Shown piece by piece: positions 1-10,064 of a DNA stretch of 64,000 bases (its first letter is position 1; each line of letters begins with the position of its first letter). Under the pieces are notes generated by a model. It saw only the letters and a program-made list of their open reading frames with translations. It searched no databases and was not told the DNA's origin. The position numbers and the translations under genes are program-made. This DNA is from an uncultured Bacteroidota bacterium (GTDB lineage Bacteria; Bacteroidota; Bacteroidia; Bacteroidales; P3): NCBI GenBank assembly GCA_902774395.1, contig CACYIK010000008.1, forward strand, positions 1-64,000, read 5' to 3'.

Positions 1-91
1 AGAGTATTGCTACCCCGCGTTACCCCTCGACTTGCATGTGTTAAGCCTGCCGCTAGCGTTCATCCTGAGCCAGGATCAAACTCTTCATTGT
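1..91 (-). rRNA. rrs: 16S ribosomal RNA, 5' end (partial)
   Basis: The minus strand reads into the universal 16S start (GAAGAGTTTGATCCTGGCTC) followed by the Bacteroidales form GATGAACGCTAGCGGCAGGC and the TTAACACATGCAAGTCGA block. Only the first ~90 bases are in the window; the rest lies to the left. The mature 5' end is placed near 89-92 by analogy with E. coli. The gene is read leftwards from a promoter at 236-266, with a leader of about 135 bases. Confidence 0.97.
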
Positions 92-235
92 AAGAATTGC
101 TTTTTACCTTTATTGACTCGTCTTCGTGTCCTCATCCTATCTATATAAGATGACTGACACACGCTATCTCTATCTTCTCATCATTTCAAATTTCTCTTGT
201 TTTCTCTCAGCATCTCGTCCGGCGGAAAACGGGTG
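92..235 (-). other. rRNA leader region
   Basis: These ~140 bases lie between the rrn promoter and the 16S start and would be transcribed as pre-rRNA leader. I see no credible coding sequence here or in 267-540. That stretch is A/T-rich and holds only the region upstream of the rrn promoter and the flank of a palindromic element. Confidence 0.6.
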
Positions 236-266
236 CAAAAGTACAACCTTTTTTCATTCCGACAAA
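236..266 (-). promoter_or_regulatory. rrn promoter, Bacteroidota type
   Basis: On the minus strand TACTTTTG (plus 236-243) matches the Bacteroidota -7 box TAnnTTTG, and TTTG (plus 263-266) lies exactly 19 bases upstream as the -33 box. It points at the 16S gene. An A/T-rich tract at 267-330 could act as an UP-like element. Confidence 0.8.
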
Positions 267-544
267 ATATTTTTTCAAAAAAATTTTACAACCGACACTA
301 ACAACCTATCATCCAACACCATAAAATCAAAAAAAAATTATCGCCTTCGGCAAATACGCCCAAAAACACACGGCTTTTCGGCCCTTTCCTTTGTTAATTT
401 CGGCCCGTTTCACGCAAAAAACGCCAAAACCAAGCATAAAATAAAATATCTCACTGAAACACAGTAATATAAGCAAAAACCAGCCATCACAGCATACACT
501 AGCCCCTAACTACCTATGAACCAGTTACCAACTCCCTACCAACT

Positions 545-605
545 CCTACCCAACACCGTACCAAGTCCGACTACAGTCGGAGATGATACGGTGTTGGTAG
601 GGTGG
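545..605. repeat. Divergent-promoter palindrome, copy A
   Basis: An imperfect palindrome: outer arms CAACACCGTA (551-560) and TACGGTGTTG (587-596), inner arms TCCGACT (566-572) and AGTCGGA (575-581). Related sequence occurs at 50322-50432 and, more diverged, at 26094-26179. Copies A and B share GGAGATGATA followed by GGTGTTGGTAGG. It sits between the leftward rrn operon and the rightward tamB. Confidence 0.7.
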
Positions 606-653
606 GACGACTACCTTTAAAAAAAATGAGAATAAATATAATAAATATACATT

Positions 654-3600
654 TTGATAGTTATTGTGGTAGTGAAGAAAGCATGGAAGATAGCAAGACG
701 TGTGCTTGTCTCGCTAGGGCTAACGATATATATCATTGTGGCTCTGGTGAATTACTCTGTTGTGCAGTCGGTGGCTGGCATTGTGGCAGGTGAGTATTTC
801 TCGAGCGAGTGGGGAGGCAAGGTGCACATCGGAGCGTTGCACGCCATGCCTTTCGACCACTTGATAGTGGACGACATCCTGTGGGTGTCGCCAACGAACG
901 ACACGCTGCTGGTTGCCGACCGGCTGACGGCGAGTTTCGACCGCTTCCCCTATCGCGGCGACGGCCTTGAGCTCAACCGCGTGAGTCTGCACAACGCCTA
1001 CTATCATTTCGCCACGGAGAACCACAAAACGAACCTCCAGTTCCTTATTGACTACTACAAGAAGCCGCGCAAGAAAAAGCCGCACAAAGTCTTCACGGTG
1101 ACGGCCAACGAGTTGGTGCTCGACAACGTGCACTACAAGATGGACCTGCCCGACCACCGCCGTCGGGTCTACCCTTATGGGGTGCAGATTCCGCACATGG
1201 AGTTCTACAACATCAACGCCAGAATCAAGAATATCAAGGTGGTGAACGACGACGTGACCTGCCGCATCGTGAGGATGAGCACGCGCGAACGCAGCGGCTT
1301 CGAGGTGAAGCGTCTGTCGGGCAACATCCATGTGAGCCGTAACGAGATCGTGGCGCGCAACCTGAAGGTGGAGACCGGCGGCAGCCGCATCAATGCCGAC
1401 GCACGGCTGAGCTACAACGGCTGGAAGGGCATGAAGGGCTATGTGTCGACGGTGCAGCACGAAGCCGAGCTGAAGCCCGGCACGAGGGTCAAGATGAGCG
1501 ATGTGGCCTATTGGGCGCCGGTGCTGTGGGGCATCGATGCCGAGGCAGAAGCCGTAGGCGTGGCCACGGGCACCATCGACTCGATGGTGACGGACATGGA
1601 GGTGCGCTGGGGCTTTGCTTCGTCGGCCACGGTGGCGGGCACCATCACGGGCCTGCCGAAGATAGACACCACCGTGTTCGACGTGAGTGTCGACCGCCTG
1701 CTGACCAACCGCATAGACATGGAACCCCTGCTGGCTTTGGGCAAGCTCAACAAGAACGTGCTGAAGTTATTTGACGATGCCGGCATGGTGGAAGTCAACG
1801 CCCAAGTAAAGGGCGGCCTGAACGAGCGTGCGCTAGTGAAGATGACGGTGGACAGCCGTCTGGGCTCACTACGTGCCGACGCCGCGGTGGAGCACGACGC
1901 CGCGGGCTACCGCATGGTCCTCGACGCCGGCAGCCACGGCATGAACCTGTCGATGCTGAGGAGCGACTGGCTGACGGCCACAGCCTTCGACCTGAAGGTC
2001 AACGGCCGCTGGCGCGGGAATCTCAAAGACACACGCCGCTGGGACGAGCGACTGAACGCCGAGATCGAGGGACGCTTCGTCAACAGCGTCGTCAAAGGGC
2101 AGCGGCTGTCACCGATGACGGTGAATGGCGAGCTGCGCGACGGACACCTCACGGCACAGGCGGTGTCGACCGACAGCGCCGCCAACCTGACGCTGACGGT
2201 GGATGCCAACCTGCGCGACAGCGTGAAGAGCTACTATGCCGACGCACAAGTCGAGCACCTGGGTCTCGGCCTCCTCCCCCACCCCCTCACGACCCACCTG
2301 ACGGCCTTGCTGCAAGGCAACAGCCTCGACGAGATGAGTGGCGAGATGCGTGCACGCAGCACCCACTACGGCCCCATCGCCATGGAGGAGCTGGTGCTGA
2401 ATGTCGAGTCCGACGCCCAAGGCAAGATGATAGAGCTGACGAGCGATGTGGCCGATGCCACGGTGAGCGGCCATTTCACCTACAGCGAGTTGCCCGAAAT
2501 GGTGCGCCACTTCTGCGGGCGCTACCTGCCGGAACTGTTCAACCGCAAAGGCATGGCCGACCTAGCGCAGGTGCCGATGGAGACCGTGCCGCTGTCGATC
2601 AAAGACAACACGATGCGCTTCAGAGTCAAGTGGAAAGACGACGGCGAACTGCTGCGCGAATGGACCGAGAGCGTGGCCATTGCCCGAGGCACAGTGGTCG
2701 ACGGGTCGTACAACTACGGCGAGCAGCTGAAGATGGTGGTGCGCAGCGACTCGGTGAAGCTCGGCGCCGTGAGGCTGGACAATGTCGGCGTGGTGGGACA
2801 TCCGCTAGGGAAGAAATATGTGCTGCAGCTCGAAGCGCAGTCGCTGAACATAGGAAAGATAGAACTCATGGAGCGCGTGAGCGCCACGATAGGGAGCACA
2901 CGCGAGCTGGGCACCCTGGAATTGAAATGGGGTAGCGCCAGCGGTCCTACGCGCGGCGACCTTATGCTGGGCCTCGAGGGCGACCGACTGACGGTCATCC
3001 GTCCCTGGTTCTATGTCGGCGACAGCCGCTGGGAGCTCAGCGCTGGACGAACCCAGATAGGCAATGACGGACGCCTGAGCCTGGAGGCTGAAGGGCTGTC
3101 GCTGGCCAGCGAGCAGCAGCGCATCAACGGCCATCTGAGCCTGCGAGGGATGACTAACGACTGCGTCGAGTTGAACTTCGACCACTTCAACCTCGACCTG
3201 CTGAGCGAGGTGCTGCTGCAGGAAAGCCCGATAACGGTGTCGGGCGCCATCAATGGCCGCTTCTCTCTCTACGGACTCACCGGGACACCTTATTTCAACA
3301 CCAACCTGACGGTAGACAGCTGCGTGGTGAACAACCATTCGCTGGGTCGGGTGAGACTCAACAGCCAGTGGAACGCCGAGATGAACACGCTTAACCTGCA
3401 ACTCATCAACCGCAAAATACGTGCCCGCGGATGGATGGGTCTGGGCAAGAAAGAGACGGACCTCGACTTCAGCGTCGACTTCAACGGCTTGGAACTGGCA
3501 CTGGCGGAACCGCTGCTGGCCTCCTTCTCGAGCCGTTTCGACGGCCTGCTGCACGGAAACTTCGACATCGGCGGCACACTGAAGAAACCCCTTATCGTGG

Positions 3601-5054
3601 GCGAGGCCGAGGTGGAGGACGGAGCACTGAAGATCGACATCACCGACGTGACCTACCATTTTGCCGACACCATCAGCTTCAAGAATAATGTCATCACCCT
3701 CGACAACTTCGAGATACGCGACCCGCTGGGCAACATCGCCCTCGCCGACGGCACCATCACGCTGACCGACGAGAAAAAGGTGGAGGTAGACCTCGGTCTG
3801 ACGACCGACAAGCTGCTGGTGCTCAACCGCAAGGACGGAGAGCAGTTCTACGGTCGCCTGCTGGCGTCAGCACAAGGACGCGTCACAGGTCCCACGGACC
3901 ACCTCGACATTGCCGTGAGTGCCCGCACCCTGCCGGGCTGCGAGCTGACCATCCCCGTGAACCAGCAACAGCGGGTAAAGACCCAGAACTACATCACCTT
4001 CGTCAGCGAGAAGAACATCGAGGACGAACATACCGAAGAGCGCCGTAAGAAGACCAACTACGATCTGGCGCTGGACCTGAACATCACGCCCGACGCAAAG
4101 ATTAACCTGCCGATGGACTTCCAGGAGGTGGATGTGAATGTGAGTGCCACGGGTGCCGGCAACCTGCACATGAACCTCAGCGGCACCAACACCGCACAGA
4201 TGATAGGTAACTACGAGATTACGTCGGGAACCATGAAGGTGGGCCTGCTGTCGGTGTACGAGAAGAAATTCACCATCGAAAACGGCAGCAGCTTGAACTT
4301 CCAAGGCAATGTGCCCGACGCGCGGTTCGACATGAGGGCCGTCTATTCGCAACGCGTGAACATGTCGACGCTGACGGGAAGCCTGTCGACCGTCGACAAC
4401 ACGCAGAAATATCTGCAGGTGGAGAACGTGATAGCCATCGCCGGCACGCTGCGCGACCCCAAGATCAGCTTCGACATCCGTCTGCCCAATGCCGACCAAA
4501 GCGTGGAGGACGAGGTGTTCGCCTACATCGACCGCAACAGCGAGCGCGACATGATGAACCAGACGATATCGCTGCTCATCTCCGGCAGCTTCTACAATGT
4601 CAACAGCAACAGCCAGGCGGGCAGCAACCCGCTGGATATCGTCACCTCGTTTGTGGGCAACAGTCTGACCGACATGGTGCAGTTCGTGGATGTCGACATC
4701 GACTTCCGGTCGGCCACGGAGCTCACCAATGAGCAGCTCGACGTGAATATCAGCAAGGACTGGGGCCGTTGGTATCTGGAGAGCACGCTGGGCTATGGCG
4801 GCGAAAGCCGCGACCTGGATGCCAGCACGGTGAACGGCGCCATCATCGACGCACTGATAGGCTACCGCCTGACGCCCATGTTCCACCTCTATGCCTACAA
4901 CCGCACCAATACCAACGACTATACACGTATCGACATGCCCTACAAACAGGGGGCGGGACTGAAGGTCACGAAGGACTTCGACAGCTGGGGCGAGTTGTTC
5001 GGCATCAAGAAGAAGAGTGTGAAGAAAAAGGAGAAAGGAGAAGCGAAGAAATGA
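654..5054 (+). CDS. tamB: TamB-type translocation/assembly module protein
   Basis: A 1466-residue AsmA/TamB-type protein. One N-terminal membrane anchor (about residues 16-38) is followed by a very long periplasmic beta-rich region of repeated short strands and a C-terminal DUF490/TamB domain (about 1050-1440). In Bacteroidota TamB is commonly encoded beside tsaD, which is here at 10.8 kb, and it is thought to bridge the inner and outer membranes for barrel assembly or lipid transport. The frame opens with TTG at 654; in-frame GTG at 666 or 672 are alternatives, and no in-frame ATG precedes the anchor. The stop overlaps the next ATG (ATGA), so the pair is translationally coupled. Confidence 0.93.
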   Translation: MIVIVVVKKAWKIARRVLVSLGLTIYIIVALVNYSVVQSVAGIVAGEYFSSEWGGKVHIGALHAMPFDHLIVDDILWVSPTNDTLLVADRLTASFDRFPYRGDGLELNRVSLHNAYYHFATENHKTNLQFLIDYYKKPRKKKPHKVFTVTANELVLDNVHYKMDLPDHRRRVYPYGVQIPHMEFYNINARIKNIKVVNDDVTCRIVRMSTRERSGFEVKRLSGNIHVSRNEIVARNLKVETGGSRINADARLSYNGWKGMKGYVSTVQHEAELKPGTRVKMSDVAYWAPVLWGIDAEAEAVGVATGTIDSMVTDMEVRWGFASSATVAGTITGLPKIDTTVFDVSVDRLLTNRIDMEPLLALGKLNKNVLKLFDDAGMVEVNAQVKGGLNERALVKMTVDSRLGSLRADAAVEHDAAGYRMVLDAGSHGMNLSMLRSDWLTATAFDLKVNGRWRGNLKDTRRWDERLNAEIEGRFVNSVVKGQRLSPMTVNGELRDGHLTAQAVSTDSAANLTLTVDANLRDSVKSYYADAQVEHLGLGLLPHPLTTHLTALLQGNSLDEMSGEMRARSTHYGPIAMEELVLNVESDAQGKMIELTSDVADATVSGHFTYSELPEMVRHFCGRYLPELFNRKGMADLAQVPMETVPLSIKDNTMRFRVKWKDDGELLREWTESVAIARGTVVDGSYNYGEQLKMVVRSDSVKLGAVRLDNVGVVGHPLGKKYVLQLEAQSLNIGKIELMERVSATIGSTRELGTLELKWGSASGPTRGDLMLGLEGDRLTVIRPWFYVGDSRWELSAGRTQIGNDGRLSLEAEGLSLASEQQRINGHLSLRGMTNDCVELNFDHFNLDLLSEVLLQESPITVSGAINGRFSLYGLTGTPYFNTNLTVDSCVVNNHSLGRVRLNSQWNAEMNTLNLQLINRKIRARGWMGLGKKETDLDFSVDFNGLELALAEPLLASFSSRFDGLLHGNFDIGGTLKKPLIVGEAEVEDGALKIDITDVTYHFADTISFKNNVITLDNFEIRDPLGNIALADGTITLTDEKKVEVDLGLTTDKLLVLNRKDGEQFYGRLLASAQGRVTGPTDHLDIAVSARTLPGCELTIPVNQQQRVKTQNYITFVSEKNIEDEHTEERRKKTNYDLALDLNITPDAKINLPMDFQEVDVNVSATGAGNLHMNLSGTNTAQMIGNYEITSGTMKVGLLSVYEKKFTIENGSSLNFQGNVPDARFDMRAVYSQRVNMSTLTGSLSTVDNTQKYLQVENVIAIAGTLRDPKISFDIRLPNADQSVEDEVFAYIDRNSERDMMNQTISLLISGSFYNVNSNSQAGSNPLDIVTSFVGNSLTDMVQFVDVDIDFRSATELTNEQLDVNISKDWGRWYLESTLGYGGESRDLDASTVNGAIIDALIGYRLTPMFHLYAYNRTNTNDYTRIDMPYKQGAGLKVTKDFDSWGELFGIKKKSVKKKEKGEAKK

Positions 5055-5911
5055 GAAAGTTTTTTGTACTTATATTCACTGTGCTGGGTGGGCTGACGGC
5101 CTGCTCGCAAGTGGACTATTCCATTGACTCGATGTGGATGGCCACCGCCGAGTGGAAGGTGGACTCGCTCGACGGCTTCACGCTGAAGCGCTGCCATTTC
5201 AGCGAGGGGACGCTTTTCTGCTCGGCGCAGCACCTTTTCGTCATCGAGATACCCAAGAACTCGCCGCGGCGGCTGTCGTTCGTCTACGACACAGCCCTGA
5301 CCGAGGTGTCGGCTTTCGCCGAGAACCACCATGCCCTTGCCGCCATCAACGGGAGCTATTTCGACATGACGCTGGGCAACCCCGTGTGCTACCTGCGCAT
5401 CAACGGCAAGCAGGTGGGCGAGAACACGCCGTCGAAGACCGACTCTGTGAACCGTAAATACTACCAGTATGCCACCCTCGCGCTGCGTGGCGGACGGCCA
5501 CGGCTGACGGTGCCCGACAGCAACCGTCTCAGCGAGGAGCTGATGAAAGAGAAAAATATCATGACCGCCGGTCCCATGCTGCTACGTGACGGCAAGATGG
5601 TGCCGCAACGCGACGACCGCACCTTCGTCACCTACCGCCACAACCGCACAGCCCTGGGCATCCGCGAGGACGGCACCACACTGCTGTTGGTGGCCGACGG
5701 ACGTTTCAAGGAGGAGGCCGAAGGCCTGTCGCTCCCCGAACTGGAACGCGTGATGCTGTGGCTGGGCTGCACCGACGCCATCAACCTCGACGGCGGCGGC
5801 TCAAGCACCATGTATGTTAAAGACAGCGGCGTGGTGAACTACCCCTCCGACAACAACATCCACGACCACGAGGGTGAACGCCCCGTGTCGAATGCCATCA
5901 TCATTCTGTAG
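5051..5911 (+). CDS. Phosphodiester glycosidase (NAGPA/DUF2233) lipoprotein
   Basis: A 286-residue lipoprotein starting at the ATG that overlaps the tamB stop. The signal ends in the lipobox LTAC (Cys about residue 19). The rest matches the phosphodiester glycosidase (NAGPA) fold: an INGSYFD segment near residue 95, a TAGPML segment, NRTALG, and the family hallmark INLDGGGSSTM near residue 245, with a closing RPVSNA. Related enzymes cleave GlcNAc-phosphodiesters or act in exopolysaccharide metabolism; the substrate here is unknown. Overlap with tamB suggests one transcript. Confidence 0.9.
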   Translation: MRKFFVLIFTVLGGLTACSQVDYSIDSMWMATAEWKVDSLDGFTLKRCHFSEGTLFCSAQHLFVIEIPKNSPRRLSFVYDTALTEVSAFAENHHALAAINGSYFDMTLGNPVCYLRINGKQVGENTPSKTDSVNRKYYQYATLALRGGRPRLTVPDSNRLSEELMKEKNIMTAGPMLLRDGKMVPQRDDRTFVTYRHNRTALGIREDGTTLLLVADGRFKEEAEGLSLPELERVMLWLGCTDAINLDGGGSSTMYVKDSGVVNYPSDNNIHDHEGERPVSNAIIIL

Positions 5912-5923
5912 CTTTTCTTTTCG

Positions 5924-6151
5924 CTACTTTACAATATCTTCGGGGTCGATGCTACCAAGCTCTTCCCTCTCGATGCAGCCGCGGTAGTCGGTGCTTCGGG
6001 TGCTGCAGGGGGTGTCTTGGTCGACATATATCTCCGAGCGATAGACATCCTCGTCGTTGACACGCTCGAAACAGTAGCACAGCTTGGTGCCACAGGAAGA
6101 GAGGCCTGCGAGGATAACCAGAGCACCAAAAGCCAAAAGAATCTTTTTCAT
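5924..6151 (-). CDS. Small Cys-rich lipoprotein, KxCxC family member 1
   Basis: A 75-residue protein with a lipoprotein signal (lipobox GLSSC, Cys20) followed almost at once by LCYC (Cys25, Cys27) and two further cysteines near residues 49 and 59. Small proteins at 38340, 46219 and 46491 share this layout: acylated Cys, then C-x-C 4-6 residues later, then two more Cys. No known domain is recognised. The four non-lipidated cysteines could bind metal or form disulfides; this is inference. It is convergent with the preceding gene and 7 bases downstream of the GH92 gene on the same strand. Confidence 0.8.
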   Translation of the reverse strand: MKKILLAFGALVILAGLSSCGTKLCYCFERVNDEDVYRSEIYVDQDTPCSTRSTDYRGCIEREELGSIDPEDIVK

Positions 6152-6158
6152 ATCATTA

Positions 6159-9047
6159 TTATTTTATTATTATTTCATCTGCGAACAGCCAAGCCTGCTC
6201 ACCGGCGCTGACATGCCATGACGGCAGCGGGCCAAAGTTCTTGGCCGTCACCCTGACATATTTGGCGCGGGCGCTGCCTTTGACGGTGAAGGTATGGGTA
6301 TTACTCTCCTCCTGACGGGCATGGGTGGCGGCGAACTGGGTGTTGCGCACCTCGCCATAGGGTTTCCATGCCTTTCCGTCGAGGCTATACTCCACGCTGA
6401 CGCTCTTCGGGAAGAATATCCACGAACGCATATTCTCCAGACAGTCGACGCCGACGCTGCGGATGGACTGCACCTTGTCGAGCTCAACCACCGCCTTCAT
6501 GTCGCCCTGCCAGCCCTGCCAGCCGCCTATGCGGTAGTTGGCGGTGCCGAAGATACGGTCGACCATACCCTCGGGACCGTTCTCAGTGTACTGCGGAGCG
6601 GGCTGCGTGAGGTAGGTGACATGCTTGTCGGTGGAGGAGCACACCAAATGATGTGGAACTGCTTGCGACATCATCCTTCCCTCCTGCTGCGCACAAAGAT
6701 AATGTGTAAAATCTGTCAGTTTCGGCGTGGGCATACCTGGTATCTCGTACTCAAAAACCCTCGGCTCACTGGGCTCTGCCAGACAGTTCAACAGCTGAGA
6801 AAATTCACCGTCCCTCTCATCCGAAAGGAAAAATTTGACATGGGTAGCTCGCGGAACCCAAAATGTGTCAACCCTTCCAGGGGTAATCTGCATTCGCCAA
6901 TCGCTATAAACTGGGCAAGGGGTGATGCGAAGGCTGTCGGGACAGACGAGCGTTTCAAGCCGCTCAAAGTAGCGTGTTTGGCAAGGGGGAGTAACGCCCT
7001 TTCCCAGCATCCACTGTTCTCCCTTCACTTTGAACATTGGCTTGATATGTTCCCACACTCCACTGCCCGGACACACCTCATAGCATCCCAGCGAGGCCAG
7101 CACATACCATGCACTCATCTGGCCGCAGTCCTCGTTGCCGCAGAGACCGTCGGGCTTGGAGGTATAGAGTTCGTTGAGAATCTTATGGACATACTTCTCT
7201 GTCTTTTCCGGCTGTCCAAGGGCGTTGTAGAGCCAAGCAGCATGGTGCGACGGCTCGTTGCCGTGGGCGTACATACCGATAAGGCCTGTGACATCGGCCT
7301 GATCACGCCCGCTCATGGCGTTGTGCCCCTCGAAGAGGCTGTCGAGGAAGGCGATGGCCTTGTCCTTGCCACCCAACCATTCCACCCAAGCATCGATGTC
7401 GTGCGGCACATAGGTGCTGTACTGCCAGCTGTTGGCCTCGGTGAAGTGGTTGTTGACCTCCGTGGGGTCGAAGGGAGTAAGCCAGCCGCCGTTGCGCTTA
7501 GGATGGGCGAAACCGTTGGTGTCGATGATATTCTGCCAACTCTGGCTGCGAATCCAGTAGGTGCGGGCAGTAGCTGTGTCGCCGGCAATCTCTGCCATCT
7601 GGGCGATACACCAGTCGTCATAGGCGTATTCGAGGGTCTTGCTCACGCTCTCGTTGTCTAGTTCGGAGGTAAGATAACCTTGAGCACCGTATGCGCGATG
7701 GGCCTCGGTGCGGTTGCTGGTAGCCACCATGGCGTCAAGCAACTGCTTCGGCGTGTAGCCTGCCAGCGTTCCGTCCTCCTTGTGCAGGTAGTTGTAAGCC
7801 TCGAGCATCATCGGCACAGCGTGATAGCCTATCATGCAGTGCGTCTCGTGCGAGGCAAGTTCCCACATGGGCAGCTCGCCGCCCTGCTCGAAGTTCTTCA
7901 TGGCGGTATAGACGAAGTCGACGGTGCGCTCGGGCTCTATCTGCGTCAGCAGCGGATGCAAGGCGCGGTAGGTGTCCCACAGCGAGAAGACGGTGTAGAC
8001 CTCGCGGCCGGGGTCAACGGTATGTATCTCGTTGTCGGTACCGCGGTAGCGGCCGTCGGCGTCACTCCAGAGATAGGGCGATGTCATGCAGTGGTAGAGG
8101 GCTGTGTAGAAGCAGCGCTTCTGCTCGTCGGTGCCGCCTTCCACTTTCAGCTTACCGAGGGCAGCTTCCCAGGTGCTGTCGGCACCCTGGCGGGCAGCGT
8201 CGAAGTCCTTATACTCGGCAGCATTGAGGTTATTGATGGCGCCTTGGATATCCACACCACTGATGGCCACCTGGAGCTCAAGAGTCTTTAGCCCGTCTGG
8301 CAAAAAGACGATACCATATGTGGAATCCTCATCTTTATAAAGAATTTTTGTCAAGTCGACATCACTGCAAATGGCGAAAAACAAGCGTTGGTCAGGATTC
8401 CATGCCGAACTGCGACGATAACCTACAATAAGGCCATCATCAGTGATGCTGATATTGCCATCAAGCAGAACATCCCTGTGTTTCAGGTCTATGATGAAAG
8501 CATTGCTAGTATCGGCAGCAAAAGTGTAACGGTGATAAGCCACCCGGCGGTCAGCAGTGAGTTCGACGGTGGTGTTTGTACGGTCAAGCAGCACCTTATA
8601 GTAGCCAGCCTGGGCGACTTCGTTCTCATGGCTGAAATGGCTCTTATAGAACTCACGGTCTGGTCTTTCCACATACGCCCCACCCACACAAGTAACAACA
8701 TCACTCCCGTAAGGAAGTGTAATCGGCATCAGCAGCACGTCGCCGTAGTCCTCGCAGCCCGTGCCGCTGAGGTGGGTGTGGCTGAAGCCGTAGATGGTGT
8801 CGTCGCTGTAGTGGTAGCCGCTGCAGCCGTCCCAGCCTTCAAGCCTCGTGTCGGGCGAGGGCTGTATCTGCCCGAAAGGCACGATGGCACCCGGGAAGGT
8901 GTGGCCATGGCCGTCGGTACCGACGAAGGGGTTGACATAGGAAGTCAGGCTCTTTTCGCCACAGGCAACAAAAAGGAAAAATAAACCGACGCAAATGAAT
9001 TTGCGTAAGCCACCGACCGCTAACCACTGTTTACAGAACACTTTCAT
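6159..9047 (-). CDS. GH92 alpha-1,2-mannosidase lipoprotein with C-terminal discoidin-like domain
   Basis: A 962-residue surface or periplasmic glycosidase. Lipobox FVAC gives Cys29. GH92 hallmarks follow in order: NPFVGTDGHGHTFPGA, GFSHTHLSGTG, ETHCMIGYH in the helical domain, and CGNEDCGQMSAWYV near residue 640. GH92 enzymes are Ca-dependent exo-alpha-mannosidases trimming N-glycans or yeast mannan. After the catalytic region, residues ~800-962 resemble an F5/8 type C (discoidin-like) carbohydrate-binding module (SVSVEYSLDGKAW). The start codon lies in a 7-base repeat array that also ends the upstream ROK kinase gene, so the two are co-transcribed. Together they suggest mannoside release and phosphorylation. 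Confidence 0.94.
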   Translation of the reverse strand: MKVFCKQWLAVGGLRKFICVGLFFLFVACGEKSLTSYVNPFVGTDGHGHTFPGAIVPFGQIQPSPDTRLEGWDGCSGYHYSDDTIYGFSHTHLSGTGCEDYGDVLLMPITLPYGSDVVTCVGGAYVERPDREFYKSHFSHENEVAQAGYYKVLLDRTNTTVELTADRRVAYHRYTFAADTSNAFIIDLKHRDVLLDGNISITDDGLIVGYRRSSAWNPDQRLFFAICSDVDLTKILYKDEDSTYGIVFLPDGLKTLELQVAISGVDIQGAINNLNAAEYKDFDAARQGADSTWEAALGKLKVEGGTDEQKRCFYTALYHCMTSPYLWSDADGRYRGTDNEIHTVDPGREVYTVFSLWDTYRALHPLLTQIEPERTVDFVYTAMKNFEQGGELPMWELASHETHCMIGYHAVPMMLEAYNYLHKEDGTLAGYTPKQLLDAMVATSNRTEAHRAYGAQGYLTSELDNESVSKTLEYAYDDWCIAQMAEIAGDTATARTYWIRSQSWQNIIDTNGFAHPKRNGGWLTPFDPTEVNNHFTEANSWQYSTYVPHDIDAWVEWLGGKDKAIAFLDSLFEGHNAMSGRDQADVTGLIGMYAHGNEPSHHAAWLYNALGQPEKTEKYVHKILNELYTSKPDGLCGNEDCGQMSAWYVLASLGCYEVCPGSGVWEHIKPMFKVKGEQWMLGKGVTPPCQTRYFERLETLVCPDSLRITPCPVYSDWRMQITPGRVDTFWVPRATHVKFFLSDERDGEFSQLLNCLAEPSEPRVFEYEIPGMPTPKLTDFTHYLCAQQEGRMMSQAVPHHLVCSSTDKHVTYLTQPAPQYTENGPEGMVDRIFGTANYRIGGWQGWQGDMKAVVELDKVQSIRSVGVDCLENMRSWIFFPKSVSVEYSLDGKAWKPYGEVRNTQFAATHARQEESNTHTFTVKGSARAKYVRVTAKNFGPLPSWHVSAGEQAWLFADEIIIK

Positions 9048-9075
9048 TTTTCCTTTTTAATTTTTCATTTTTATA
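9045..9075 (-). repeat. Heptad array at ROK/GH92 junction
   Basis: On the minus strand a 7-base period (AAAATGA, AAAATTA, AAAAGGA, AAAATGA) fills the junction. It supplies the last codons and TAA stop of the ROK gene and the ATGA of the GH92 start. Confidence 0.75.
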
Positions 9076-10013
9076 AGTGCGGCGGCACCGAGGATGGCCA
9101 CCTCGTTGGCCTTCAGCTCGCTCATGCGTATCTGGCAGCTGCCGGCATAGATATTCAGCAGATATTTCTCGAAAGCCTTGCGCAGGGGCTTCAGTAGCGG
9201 CTCGCCCACCTGGGTGGGACCGCCCATGAGGAAGATGGCCTCGGGGGCCGAGAAGGTGACGCTGTTGGCCATAGCCATACCCAGCTGGTCGGCCACGGTC
9301 TCCCAAGTCTTCAAGGCAATGGGGTCGCCCTGGTGGGCCAACTCGCCAATCATCTTGCTAGTCACGCTCTTTAATTCATCACTCAACACTCCACATTCAT
9401 CACTAGCTTTCAGCTCGCAGTAGGTCTGCACGATGCCGCGGGCCGAGGTGTAGGTTTCGAGGCAGCCTTCGCGACCGCAGGAGCATTTGCGGCCGTGGGG
9501 GACAAGGATATTGTGACCCAGCTCGCCGGCACCGCCGGTGCTGCCGTGCACCAGCTTGCCGTCGACCACGATGCCGCTGCCCACGCCGGTGCCGAGGGTG
9601 AACATGATGAAATGCTTCATCCCCTTGGCGCCACCATAGACATACTCGCCATAGGCCGCGGCGTTGGCGTCGTTGCTGAGCACCACCGGCACGGGGAGGT
9701 ACTTGTGGATTTCCTTGCCGAAATCCAGCACACCCTTGATGGTCAGGTTCGGAGCATTGTCCACACAACCCGTGTAGAAATTGCCGTTGGGGGCGCCGAT
9801 GCCGATACCTTCGAGGTCGACGGCCTCGCCGTCGCGAGCAGCCTGCTCTTCCACCATGCCCTTGATCTCGCGCATCATGTCACGCACATAGGGTTCCAGC
9901 TCCGTGTAGGCGTTGGTCGGGATGTTACGACGCAGTACAATATTTCCGTTCTCGGACACCAAACCCATATCGGTATTCGTGCCACCCATATCTACTCCGA
10001 TAGAATATTTCAT
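9057..10013 (-). CDS. ROK family sugar kinase
   Basis: A 318-residue ROK-family kinase (glucokinase, N-acetylmannosamine or fructokinase type). It has the N-terminal ATP phosphate-binding motif DMGGTNT (residues 8-14), GTGVGSGI and GGAGELGHN in the middle, and the zinc signature CSCGREGCLE near residue 185. A short segment SDECGVLSDEL near residue 208 is encoded by a heptad array (9371-9403) and looks like an in-frame insertion into a surface loop. It is upstream of, and co-directional with, the GH92 mannosidase, so it may phosphorylate a released sugar; specificity cannot be read from sequence. Confidence 0.92.
   Translation of the reverse strand: MKYSIGVDMGGTNTDMGLVSENGNIVLRRNIPTNAYTELEPYVRDMMREIKGMVEEQAARDGEAVDLEGIGIGAPNGNFYTGCVDNAPNLTIKGVLDFGKEIHKYLPVPVVLSNDANAAAYGEYVYGGAKGMKHFIMFTLGTGVGSGIVVDGKLVHGSTGGAGELGHNILVPHGRKCSCGREGCLETYTSARGIVQTYCELKASDECGVLSDELKSVTSKMIGELAHQGDPIALKTWETVADQLGMAMANSVTFSAPEAIFLMGGPTQVGEPLLKPLRKAFEKYLLNIYAGSCQIRMSELKANEVAILGAAALIKMKN
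9371..9403. repeat. Heptad array inside ROK kinase gene
   Basis: Period-7 sequence (TTCATCACTCAACACTCC...) of the GAGTGAT family, in frame within the ROK gene, read on the minus strand as SDECGVLSDEL. The same peptide type appears in pyrC at 28729-28762. Confidence 0.75.
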
Positions 10014-10064
10014 ATTATTTGACTTTTTGAATTTTAGACCTTTAGACTTTTAGACTTTGTGCTG

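Noticed and set aside
126..467. Open frame of 113 codons beside the 16S gene
   Set aside because: It lies in the rrn leader/promoter region, antisense to it, with low-complexity sequence and no family resemblance.
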